From the NCBI RefSeq assembly GCF_900156825.1, contig NZ_FTOV01000004.1, positions 248,001 through 312,000 of the forward strand: 64,000 nt of DNA, written 5' to 3'. The notes under the pieces are model-generated. The model saw only the letters and a program-made list of their open reading frames with translations. It made no database searches and had not been told where the DNA came from. The stretch is from Chryseobacterium gambrini. Lineage in GTDB: Bacteria > Bacteroidota > Bacteroidia > Flavobacteriales > Weeksellaceae. Position numbers and translations under genes: made by a program. Of this stretch, positions 9,563 to 17,223 are shown one piece after another (position 1 is the first letter of the stretch; each line of letters begins with the position of its first letter).

Positions 9563-9825
9563 ATAATTTTCACTATTTATCATAATAAAGCATCATTTGT
9601 CATGATGAAAGCATGTAAATTGCACAACACGAGATATAATTTTATCAGAATCGGGTTATTGGTGTTAGGATTTGTAGCATTTGTTTGATAGTATTGCTTA
9701 GATGCTTTCAGCAGGACAGATACAACACACAAATTGATTGATGAAAACTTTGCAGTTTATGATTTAACTTTCTATTTTCGTTTTTAACTGTAAAAATGTG
9801 CTGATTTTTTTATAAATTTAAATCA

Positions 9826-10380
9826 ATGACAAAAAATGAAACCATTAAGAACTGGATCGATCAGTATTCCGGGCAGTTGTTGAGAAGAGCAGTTTATCTG
9901 CTGTCGGATAGAGTGGAGGCGGAAGACACTGTTCAGGAGGTTTTTATCTCTGCTTTTTCGTCATACGAATCTTTTGAAGGGAAAAGTCAGCCTTTAACGT
10001 GGTTAATGACGATTCTAAACAGAAAGGTTGCCGATTTTTACCGCAAAAAATACAAATCGGAACCACAGATAAGACTGGATCATTTTTTTGATGAAACCGG
10101 CTCGTGGAAAAATGACGATGTGCTGAATGACTGGAATGCTGAAAATAAAGGAACAGAACTTTTAGATGATACAGAATTTAATACAACATTGGAGGATTGC
10201 CTGGAAGAATTGCCCGTTCGGTGGAAACTTCCCATGAAAATGTATTATCTTGAAGAAAAAAAAGCACCCGAAGTAAGTCAGGAACTGAATATTTCTACGA
10301 CTAATCTTTGGAAGATTCTGCAGAGAGGCAGAATGCAGCTCAGAGAATGTCTGGAATTTAACTGGTTTGCTCAATTATAA
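9826..10380 (+). CDS. ECF-type RNA polymerase sigma factor (sigma-70 family)
   Basis: 184 residues, the usual length for an extracytoplasmic-function sigma factor. Sigma region 2 spans about residues 15-80 (AEDTVQEVFISAF, then LTWLMTILNRKVADFYRKK, the core-binding and -10-reading helix). Region 4 spans about 125-180 (LEELPVRWKLPMKMYYLEE ... ISTTNLWKILQRGR, a helix-turn-helix). It is followed after 11 nt by a zinc-binding anti-sigma candidate and then by a membrane protein and a methionine sulfoxide reductase, which together suggest a thiol- or oxidant-stress regulon. The exact ECF group cannot be assigned by eye. Confidence 0.92.
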   Translation: MTKNETIKNWIDQYSGQLLRRAVYLLSDRVEAEDTVQEVFISAFSSYESFEGKSQPLTWLMTILNRKVADFYRKKYKSEPQIRLDHFFDETGSWKNDDVLNDWNAENKGTELLDDTEFNTTLEDCLEELPVRWKLPMKMYYLEEKKAPEVSQELNISTTNLWKILQRGRMQLRECLEFNWFAQL

Positions 10381-10391
10381 ATGCTTTTAAA

Positions 10392-10664
10392 ATGTTAAAA
10401 AAACTAATCCATATCCTATTTTTACCATGCAGTGAAGCAACCATGCTCATGGAAAAAAGAAACGCAGGCAACATTTCTTCAAAAGAGAATCGAAAACTTT
10501 CCATGCATCTGAAAATCTGTAAATGGTGCAGAGCTTATAAAGAAAAGCTGGAAATTTTAGATGAAATTTTAAAAAGAAAACTTTTTAATGAAGAAAAAAG
10601 TAAAATTCATGATTCTGAAATTCAGGATTTTAAAGAAAAAATGATTAAAAAATTAGATATTTAA
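10392..10664 (+). CDS. Zinc-binding anti-sigma factor (ZAS), RsrA-like
   Basis: 90 residues with no membrane segment. Cys13, His39, Cys43 and Cys46 give the HxxxCxxC signature (HLKICKWC) plus an upstream Cys 26 residues before the His. That is the spacing known for the redox-sensing anti-sigma factor RsrA (Cys11, His37, Cys41, Cys44). It follows the sigma gene by 11 nt, so the pair is translated as an operon. The likely job is to hold the ECF sigma inactive until the zinc-thiol centre is oxidised. The motif and spacing are seen; the redox switch is inferred from the family. Similar zinc anti-sigma factors exist that are not redox-responsive. Confidence 0.75.
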   Translation: MLKKLIHILFLPCSEATMLMEKRNAGNISSKENRKLSMHLKICKWCRAYKEKLEILDEILKRKLFNEEKSKIHDSEIQDFKEKMIKKLDI

Positions 10665-10674
10665 GAAATTTTTT

Positions 10675-10701
10675 GTCAGGATTTTGAAAACGTTCCGACT
10701 A
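10675..10701 (+). promoter_or_regulatory. Candidate ECF-type promoter ahead of the DUF417-msrAB genes
   Basis: The 79-bp gap between the anti-sigma gene and the DUF417 gene contains GTCAGG and CGACTA separated by 15 nt. The second motif resembles the CGTCTA-like -10 of many ECF promoters. A Bacteroidota -7-like TACTTTTG lies just downstream at 10702-10709, so a housekeeping promoter is the competing reading. Confidence 0.35.
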
Positions 10702-10743
10702 TACTTTTGAAAATAATAAAGTATTAACTCAAAATCTTAAAAA

Positions 10744-11193
10744 ATGAACGGAACTACACTTAAAATCGATAACAGAAACCTTGCCGGAAAAGCAGGGTAT
10801 TACATCTCACTTTTCGGAGCTGCCATTATTCTGCTCTGGATCGGAATTTTTAAATTCACACCCACAGAAGCGAACGCGATAAAACCTTTGGTAGAAAACC
10901 ATTTCCTTACTTTTTTCGTATATGATATTGTAAGCATTCAGGCAGTGTCTAATGCTATCGGAGTGATAGAAATTATCATTGCATTACTTTTAATTTTTAG
11001 TGTGAAATTTGCATCACTCAGAAAGTACGCCGCCATCGGAATGATCGTTACCTTCCTTACTACTTTAAGCTATTTATTTACAACTCCGGGAGTTTGGAAA
11101 ATAGTTGACGGAGTTCCGGTAACAGATTTTTTCATCATAAAAGACCTGATGCTTTTAGGCTTTGGATTAATGATTTTAAATATAAAAAAATGA
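10744..11193 (+). CDS. DUF417 (YkgB/RclC-like) inner-membrane protein
   Basis: 149 residues with four predicted membrane helices (about residues 16-38, 55-70, 72-88 and 98-115, plus a hydrophobic C-terminus). The pattern [20 protein letters not shown] followed by [10 protein letters not shown] is the DUF417 hallmark. Its best-known relative is E. coli RclC (YkgB), part of the reactive-chlorine resistance operon; its biochemical activity is not established. The stop codon overlaps the start of the downstream msrAB gene by 4 bp (ATGA), so the two are translationally coupled. The pairing with a methionine sulfoxide reductase and a ZAS-controlled sigma factor fits an oxidant-stress role. Confidence 0.85.
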   Translation: MNGTTLKIDNRNLAGKAGYYISLFGAAIILLWIGIFKFTPTEANAIKPLVENHFLTFFVYDIVSIQAVSNAIGVIEIIIALLLIFSVKFASLRKYAAIGMIVTFLTTLSYLFTTPGVWKIVDGVPVTDFFIIKDLMLLGFGLMILNIKK

Positions 11194-12323
11194 ATAACAA
11201 GATAAAAATGAAAAACATACTAATTCTACTCAGTGTGGTACTGGGAATAGCAGTTTTTGCGACAGGCTGTGGAGATGCCAAGCAAAAATCCACAGAAAAT
11301 AAAAAAGAAAATGAGACCATTATGGACAATAAAAATGTAAAAGAAGTTTATTTTGCGGGAGGATGTTTCTGGGGAACCGAGCATTTTTTTCAGCAGGTTC
11401 GCGGAGTAGTAGGAACAGAGGTAGGCTATGCCAACGGAAATACAAAAAATCCTACATATGAGGAAGTGGTAAGCCACACCACGGGTTTTGCCGAAACCGT
11501 AAAAGTAAAATATGATCCTGAAGTAGTAGATTTAAAACTATTAATCGATTTATATTTTAAAACCATAGACCCAACGAGCATTGATAAACAGGGAAATGAC
11601 AGAGGAAACCAATACAGAACGGGAATTTATTCCACAGATAAAGAAACGGAAGCGATCGTAAAAGCTGAAGTGGTAAAACTGGCTAAAAATTACAGCAAAC
11701 CTGTCGTGGTGGAAACCATTCCTTTGAAGAATTTCTATAAAGCGGAAGATTATCATCAGGATTATCTGGATAAAAATCCGGGAGGATACTGTCACATCGA
11801 ACCGGGATTGTTTGAAATGGCAAGAAACGCCAATCCGCCCAAAAAAGAAACAAAGGGAACTAACGAAACCAAATATCAGAAGCAGGATAAAAAAGCTTTA
11901 AAGGAAAAACTGACTGCCGAACAATATAACGTTACTCAGGAAAACGGTACGGAAAGAGCTTTCCAGAACGAATACTGGGATGAAACCAGAGAGGGAATTT
12001 ATGTAGATATTACCACAGGAGAACCTTTGTTTATCTCCACCGATAAATTCGAATCCGGTTGTGGATGGCCAAGTTTTTCTAAGCCGATTACCAAAAAATT
12101 AATCGAAGAGAAGTTAGACCGTTCTCACGGAATGACGAGAGTGGAGGTAAGAAGTAAAACAGGAGATGCGCATTTGGGACACGTTTTCAATGACGGTCCT
12201 GCAGATAAAGGCGGACTTCGTTACTGCATCAATTCAGCTTCCCTGAAGTTTATTCCGAAAGCGGAAATGCAGGAAAAAGGTTATGGAGAATATATTTCTC
12301 TACTTGATAAAGATAAAAAGTAA
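11190..12323 (+). CDS. msrAB: Lipoprotein MsrA-MsrB methionine sulfoxide reductase fusion
   Basis: 377 residues. A lipoprotein signal with lipobox FATGC (Cys27) places it in the cell envelope. MsrA (about 50-205) has the catalytic GCFWG (Cys59), reducing the S epimer of methionine sulfoxide. MsrB (about 230-365) has ESGCGWPSF, the HLGHVF motif and catalytic RYCINS (Cys346), reducing the R epimer. The two CxxC pairs that bind structural zinc in many MsrB proteins are absent (DITTGEPLF and SKTGDAHLG at those places), as in other zinc-free forms. The start overlaps the DUF417 stop; an ATG six codons later is also possible. It likely repairs oxidised envelope proteins and is the last gene before a strong terminator. 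Confidence 0.95.
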   Translation: MNNKIKMKNILILLSVVLGIAVFATGCGDAKQKSTENKKENETIMDNKNVKEVYFAGGCFWGTEHFFQQVRGVVGTEVGYANGNTKNPTYEEVVSHTTGFAETVKVKYDPEVVDLKLLIDLYFKTIDPTSIDKQGNDRGNQYRTGIYSTDKETEAIVKAEVVKLAKNYSKPVVVETIPLKNFYKAEDYHQDYLDKNPGGYCHIEPGLFEMARNANPPKKETKGTNETKYQKQDKKALKEKLTAEQYNVTQENGTERAFQNEYWDETREGIYVDITTGEPLFISTDKFESGCGWPSFSKPITKKLIEEKLDRSHGMTRVEVRSKTGDAHLGHVFNDGPADKGGLRYCINSASLKFIPKAEMQEKGYGEYISLLDKDKK

Positions 12324-12349
12324 GTGTTAAGTGAAGAGGTGATTGAAGG

Positions 12350-12373
12350 GGCTGCCGAAAGGCAGCCTTTTTT
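12350..12373 (+). terminator. Terminator of the sigma/DUF417/msrAB cluster
   Basis: Perfect 7-bp stem GGCTGCC / GGCAGCC with a GAAA tetraloop followed by six T. A strong intrinsic terminator 26 bp past the msrAB stop. Confidence 0.92.
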
Positions 12374-12444
12374 ATGTTTATACTTTAAATTGAGTACTCT
12401 GTTATTCAGAAAGGAGCGGAACGAAGTGGACCGCAGTGAAGAAT

Positions 12445-13104
12445 CTATTGGAGTTTTAGCAGAAATCGTTCTTTAATGCTTAACATGGAAATATTCAGAA
12501 ACAATAGAAAAGCAAATAAAATATAGTAAGCTCCTTTTGGAAGTTCAGATACATTTTCAAAAACTGTTTGGAAATGTTGATTAAAGGCTAAAAACTTATC
12601 CATAAAAGTACGTTCTTCAACTTCGTAAATCAAGTCATTGCACAAAAGATATTCGGATTCTTTTTCTTTAGTTGGTTCAACATAATAATGAACTGCAAAA
12701 ATATTTCCGGTTTTCTCTGTATCTATAGCATACATATCATTTTTCGAAATGTGCATATCATTTAAAATGGAAATGAGATCTGCATAAGTATTTTTGTCAG
12801 AAAGAATAAATTCAATTCCGGAATTTTTCTCATTTCTTTTCTGCATTGCTTTGATTTCGGAAACAAAAAAATCCGAATTATTTTTGGCTTCGTTTGGTGG
12901 AACGGCAATTTTCTTGTAATTCCAGTTTCTTAGTGGTTCAAAGGTAGCATTCTGATTATAATTGTCTTTTCTAAGTTTCGCAGGGAGTCCAAAATCAACT
13001 ACATTATAAACTGTTTTATCAATATATGGATGAATGTAATACCAAAACAAAACAGGAATCAGCAAAGCACTGATCAGTCCTGGAAAATAATAGATCTTTT
13101 TCAT
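12445..13104 (-). CDS. Hypothetical membrane-anchored protein, tandem paralog B
   Basis: 219 residues; I do not recognise the family. One N-terminal membrane helix (MKKIYYFPGLISALLIPVLF) and one near the C-terminus (GAYYILFAFLLFLNIS) flank a soluble domain of about 150 residues. The domain has WNYKKIAVPP, RNEKNSGIEFILSDKNTYADL and DTEKTGNIFAVHYY. The middle resembles the ExbD/TolR style (D-K-N-x-Y followed by a helix), but that is only an impression. Its start overlaps the stop of paralog A by 4 bp (13101-13104), so both are translated from one message. The first 23 residues are identical to paralog A. Confidence 0.7.
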   Translation of the reverse strand: MKKIYYFPGLISALLIPVLFWYYIHPYIDKTVYNVVDFGLPAKLRKDNYNQNATFEPLRNWNYKKIAVPPNEAKNNSDFFVSEIKAMQKRNEKNSGIEFILSDKNTYADLISILNDMHISKNDMYAIDTEKTGNIFAVHYYVEPTKEKESEYLLCNDLIYEVEERTFMDKFLAFNQHFQTVFENVSELPKGAYYILFAFLLFLNISMLSIKERFLLKLQ

Positions 13105-13739
13105 GCAAACGTTCTTTTAATTTGAAGATTTTCTTTAATGCTGAACATGGAAAAATTTAAAAATAGTAAAAATCCAAAGATGATGTAATACGATTGCTGA
13201 GGAACATGATTAATAAATGTCTCTGGATTAAAAAAATTCAATGCGATTTTCTTTTCGTGATGCTCGCCTCCTACAACTCCTCCACAAATAGCCTCTCTTT
13301 CTACAGCCTTCGGATCTTTGTACATATGAACAGCAAAAAAATGATTGGTTTTTTCAACATCAATCCCATAGGATTCCTGTTTTGCCATCTTCATTGCATC
13401 AATTAAGGCGATAAAATCCTGATAATTATTTTTATCTCCAATTACAAATTCAATTCCGGTTTCTTTTTCATTTCTTGCCTGAAGTTTTTTTAATTCGGAG
13501 ACATAATATGGTTGATTCTGAAGTGCGGTATTGGGCTTTACAACAATCTTTTTGTAGTTCCATTTTCTGTAAGGTTCAAAAGTATTCAATGAATTTTCCG
13601 TTCCTTTTTTTAGTTTAGCGGGAAGTCCCAGATCCATCACGGTGTATGGTTCATGAGTTCTTTGGCTACCGTAATACCAAAATAAAACAGGAATCAGCAA
13701 AGCACTGATCAGCCCCGGAAAATAATAGATCTTTTTCAT
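13101..13739 (-). CDS. Hypothetical membrane-anchored protein, tandem paralog A
   Basis: 212 residues with the same plan as its neighbour: N-terminal membrane helix, soluble domain, C-terminal membrane helix (SYYIIFGFLLFLNFS). Shared blocks with paralog B include GLPAKL, FEP.R.WNYKKI, RNEK..GIEF and FAVH.Y; the first 23 residues are identical and the DNA there is almost so, which points to a fairly recent duplication or gene conversion. A Gly/Cys patch (AICGGVVGGEHHEKK) is unique to this copy. Function unknown; the topology suggests both act together at the cytoplasmic membrane. Confidence 0.7.
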   Translation of the reverse strand: MKKIYYFPGLISALLIPVLFWYYGSQRTHEPYTVMDLGLPAKLKKGTENSLNTFEPYRKWNYKKIVVKPNTALQNQPYYVSELKKLQARNEKETGIEFVIGDKNNYQDFIALIDAMKMAKQESYGIDVEKTNHFFAVHMYKDPKAVEREAICGGVVGGEHHEKKIALNFFNPETFINHVPQQSYYIIFGFLLFLNFSMFSIKENLQIKRTFA

Positions 13740-13860
13740 GGTTATAATTTAATTTCATCTGAATGAAAATTTTAAGCCAAAAAACAAAAAAAGTGATCCG
13801 TAAAAACGAACCACTTAAAAAAAATAATCTGAATATATTGTGTTGAATGTTTCAAATAAA

Positions 13861-14706
13861 TTACCAGTCCTTCTTTCTGAGAATCCAGTACGACCCGAAA
13901 ATAAAAATCGCACACCAAACCAGACACGCAACTAAACTTTCGGTAGGATAGTGGAATTCATATTTTCCGCCAAAGATTTGCGCCGCTTTTAAACGCATCA
14001 TCGGATTGGGAATAAGGCTCGACATACTTTCCAGAGGAAAAAGATGACTGATGAAGAAATCGTCTTTCATAATCTTTAATCGTTCCGCTTCCTGTGTTCC
14101 TCTTACCTTTGAGAAAACCTCTATGGTCGATAAAATGCTTTCTGCAATCCACAAAACAAAGAATGCAAGAAAAACAAAGACCGATTTTCTCAGCAAAACC
14201 GAAAGAAACATCAGAAAACAGAAGAAAGTAAACAGCTTCACAAAATAATTGCCAATAAAGAAAACCTCTTCAAAAACTTTTCCTGATTCTGTCGTATCGG
14301 AATACTGATACCCTAAAAACAAAGTAAGTGCAAATACAATAACCGTGGAAATAATCGTGAAAATACTTATCGTTAACAATTTAGAGCTGATAAATTCCTT
14401 TCTGCTTAAACCGTCAATCGTATTCTGCTTAAACATCCGGTTGCTGAATTCCTGCGAAATCGAAAAAACAATGATTAATCCTAAGAAAATCTTCAGCAAA
14501 GCCACAATCCATGTTGTGAAATTCCAGATTCCCGGAAAATTATAAATTCCCTGCTCTTTCAAATTAATCTTTCCTCCGAAAGCATCAAAATCCACCAGTC
14601 CGACGAAAAGCAAAGTAATAAGAATCGCAAAATATAAGATCGTAAAAACCTTAAACGGTCTGTAGTTCAGGTTTTTGTAATATTCTAGTTTTAGTAATTT
14701 CAGCAT
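13861..14706 (-). CDS. ABC-2 type transporter permease subunit
   Basis: 281 residues with six hydrophobic helices: about residues 20-40, 60-85, 110-135, 150-170, 172-192 and 255-275. The order of a soluble start (MLKLLKLEYYKNLNYRPFKV), paired helices and a large loop before the last helix fits ABC-2 permeases. A conserved-looking FSNRMFKQNTIDGLSRKEFI lies between helices 2 and 3, as in the coupling-helix region. It begins 2 bp after the ATPase gene at 14709-15611, so the two form one exporter. The substrate is not evident; the small two-gene form is used for peptides, antibiotics or lipids. Confidence 0.88.
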   Translation of the reverse strand: MLKLLKLEYYKNLNYRPFKVFTILYFAILITLLFVGLVDFDAFGGKINLKEQGIYNFPGIWNFTTWIVALLKIFLGLIIVFSISQEFSNRMFKQNTIDGLSRKEFISSKLLTISIFTIISTVIVFALTLFLGYQYSDTTESGKVFEEVFFIGNYFVKLFTFFCFLMFLSVLLRKSVFVFLAFFVLWIAESILSTIEVFSKVRGTQEAERLKIMKDDFFISHLFPLESMSSLIPNPMMRLKAAQIFGGKYEFHYPTESLVACLVWCAIFIFGSYWILRKKDW

Positions 14707-14708
14707 GA

Positions 14709-15611
14709 TTATTTTGTGTTTTTTACAAGTTCAAGGAATTGAGATTCAAGAGACAGTTTTTTCTTCGTTAAATGAGACAGGAAAATCCCTTTTTCAGCCA
14801 GTTTCTGGTTCAGCGCCGAAGCCGAAATAGAAGCATCATCACGGATCTGTGCTTTCAGAATATCGCCTTCCGGATTTACCGCAGTAAACCATTGCAGCTC
14901 ATTCAGTGCATTTAAAAGCAATGTATTGTTGTCTGCTTTCAATTCAAAATAACCATTATTGGCGGTCATTTCGTCCACCCTTCCGCAATAGATAGAATTT
15001 CCCTCCTTCAAAACAATTACATGACTGCATATCTTTTCAATTTCATCAAGAAGGTGACTCGCAATAATAATCGTAATGCCCTGTTTTGCAATATTATTAA
15101 TGATATCTCTGATCTGGATAATTCCTTCAGGATCAAGACCGTTTGTAGGCTCATCCAGAATAAGAACCTCCGGATTGTTCAGCATCGCCGAAGCAATCGC
15201 AAGACGCTGTTTCATTCCCAGAGAATACGTTCGGAAAGGATCTTTTTTTCTTTCCAGAAGATTAACCGTTTTCAGCACTTCATCAATTCTGGAATAAGGT
15301 GTTCCTTTAATTTCGGCAACAATTTTAAGATTCGTCTCCGCATTCAGATAAGGATAGAAATTCGGCTGTTCTATAATCGCCCCGATTTTTTTCAGCGTAT
15401 CCGGATCGGTTCCTTTCTTTCCAAACCAGTACCATTCTCCGCTTGTCGGGTTAATCGTAGAAAGCAACATCCCGAAAGTGGTGGATTTTCCGCTTCCGTT
15501 CGGTCCTAAAAGTCCGTAAACATTCCCCTTTTCCACATCAAAGGAGATATTGTTTACCACGATTCTCTTGAATTTTTTAGTCAGATTCTTTACTGATAAA
15601 ATTTTTTCCAT
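14709..15611 (-). CDS. ABC transporter ATP-binding protein
   Basis: 300 residues. All nucleotide-binding motifs are present in order: Walker A GPNGSGKS (about 35-42), Q-loop IIEQPNFYPY, signature YSLGMKQRLA (about 134), Walker B VLILDEPTNGLDP (about 154) and switch His in IIASHLLDE. A C-terminal extension of about 80 residues (after KEGNSIYCGRV) is typical of the drug or bacitracin exporter ATPases (CcmA/BcrA type). It is the first gene of an operon with the permease 2 bp downstream. The direction of transport (export) is inferred from the ABC-2 partner. Confidence 0.95.
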   Translation of the reverse strand: MEKILSVKNLTKKFKRIVVNNISFDVEKGNVYGLLGPNGSGKSTTFGMLLSTINPTSGEWYWFGKKGTDPDTLKKIGAIIEQPNFYPYLNAETNLKIVAEIKGTPYSRIDEVLKTVNLLERKKDPFRTYSLGMKQRLAIASAMLNNPEVLILDEPTNGLDPEGIIQIRDIINNIAKQGITIIIASHLLDEIEKICSHVIVLKEGNSIYCGRVDEMTANNGYFELKADNNTLLLNALNELQWFTAVNPEGDILKAQIRDDASISASALNQKLAEKGIFLSHLTKKKLSLESQFLELVKNTK

Positions 15612-15728
15612 GTAATTTGTTTTACATAGTAGTAGTGTATATAATTCACGTTTTGTTACAAATTATATCATCAATCCGTAAAATTTAATTTCTAAAAACA
15701 TTAAATTTGATAGAATTAATAGGGAATT

Positions 15729-17087
15729 ATGAAGTTAATTGAACTGGCAAAAGAACTTAACGTTTCAGCAGAAGCGATCAAACAGTTTATTCAGGATTTT
15801 GATCTTGAGCTCGTAGAATGCATAAGCACAAATTTTGAAGTAAAAGAAGATTTTGAAAAGTTTGCGCGCGAAAACATCGAATTTTTAAAACTTTACGAAA
15901 AAGATTTAGACAAAACAAAAACACTGGAACAGATTGCGGAAACCATCAATCAGCCCAAAGAAAAAATAGAAAAAGCCATTAAAGAAGCCGATCCGAATAT
16001 TTTCGACAACGGTTTCTTCAAATCTTCCATTTCAAGCTACGGAATCGATAACAAACTTGGCGGAAATTATCAGTTTGTATACGATTACTTCGGGCATAAA
16101 ACCAGCCTTCAAAAAAGAGATTTCATCGGCTACAGAGATCTTTTCTTCTTTATTTCAGGCGCTCTGGAACCGTTTTTAAATCCGCAGCAGATTAAAGACT
16201 GGGGAATCAACAAACCTGCCGGAATTATTCTTTACGGACCTCCCGGAAGCGGTAAGATTTTCTGGGCAAATAAAATTGCAGAAATTATAGGCTATCAATT
16301 TAAAGAAGTTAAAAAACATTACCTCGGAACCTCTTTTGTAGACGGAATTCAGACCAATTTCAATGATTTTCTGGTAACCATTATGAAAAAAGATAAAATT
16401 CTGCTGTTTCTGGAAGACTTTGATGAAATTATGATGGCAAGGAAAGCAGACAATAATGTCGCTTCCTGTAATCTGGAAACACAGGAACTTATTCTGCACT
16501 ATATTTCGAAATTTGAGCAGGGAAATCTTTTAATGGTAGGATCTGCAAATTCCGTTTCTGAAATTAATGAAGAAATTCTGGCTCCCGGAAGATTCGATGT
16601 CATGATTCCGGTTTTTCCGCCTAATCTTGCGGAAAGATCTGAAATCATTTTATATGCGATGACAAAAAATCTGGAGAAAGATTCTTTGCTGTTTAAGATT
16701 TTAAAAAACAACAAAGCCGATAAAATTCCTTTCTGGAATGAGGTTTCTTCACAAATGAAAGTATTCAGCAATACGATGCTCATCGATTTTACCCAAAGTC
16801 TGAAAAAAAGAATTAAAAACGAATATCAGAAAACACGGAACGAAAATTTAAAGATCGATCAGAAACTTTTAAAAGGGGCTTTAAGAGATGCGGCGGCGAA
16901 ACTGACGGAAGAATATCTGGATCAGATTGCTAGATTTTTAGCAGATGCGATCATCAATAATTTCGATCAGTTCCAGCAGAGAATTCAGAATCTTAAAAAA
17001 GAACTGGATACTTATAAAGCAGTTGAAGAACCAAGAAGAATCATCGGATTTCATCACAACGGCGAAGAAGAGGGAAGTCAGGGATAA
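15729..17087 (+). CDS. AAA-family ATPase with degenerate Walker motifs and IF2-N-like N-terminus
   Basis: 452 residues. Residues 1-50 (MKLIELAKELNVSAEAIKQF) look like the small IF2_N helical domain of translation factor IF-2. A linker with a second helical repeat (TLEQIAETINQPKEKI) follows. The AAA core starts near residue 125: GPPGSGKI at 170-177 is a Walker A in which the magnesium-binding Ser/Thr is Ile; the Walker B reads LLFLEDFDEI with Glu229-Asp230 where Asp-Glu is expected; sensor 1 is VGSANS; APGRFD is the usual arginine-finger region. The C-terminus is a long coiled-coil helix. It has a 1359-bp frame of its own with no obvious operon partner. Whether it hydrolyses ATP is doubtful. 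Confidence 0.85.
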   Translation: MKLIELAKELNVSAEAIKQFIQDFDLELVECISTNFEVKEDFEKFARENIEFLKLYEKDLDKTKTLEQIAETINQPKEKIEKAIKEADPNIFDNGFFKSSISSYGIDNKLGGNYQFVYDYFGHKTSLQKRDFIGYRDLFFFISGALEPFLNPQQIKDWGINKPAGIILYGPPGSGKIFWANKIAEIIGYQFKEVKKHYLGTSFVDGIQTNFNDFLVTIMKKDKILLFLEDFDEIMMARKADNNVASCNLETQELILHYISKFEQGNLLMVGSANSVSEINEEILAPGRFDVMIPVFPPNLAERSEIILYAMTKNLEKDSLLFKILKNNKADKIPFWNEVSSQMKVFSNTMLIDFTQSLKKRIKNEYQKTRNENLKIDQKLLKGALRDAAAKLTEEYLDQIARFLADAIINNFDQFQQRIQNLKKELDTYKAVEEPRRIIGFHHNGEEEGSQG

Positions 17088-17223
17088 AAAGGGTGAATTT
17101 CTTCGTTTTTGAATTTTCCGTTGCAAGTCAACTGTCAATTTTTATAATATTATGACCCAGAATGGAAAAAAAATTCACAAGCGAAGAGAATTGACTATTC
17201 ACAATTTACCATAAAAATTACTT

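Noticed and set aside
9602..9688. 28-residue hydrophobic mini-frame upstream of the sigma gene
   Set aside because: Very short, no promoter or conserved feature seen; could be chance in AT-rich DNA.
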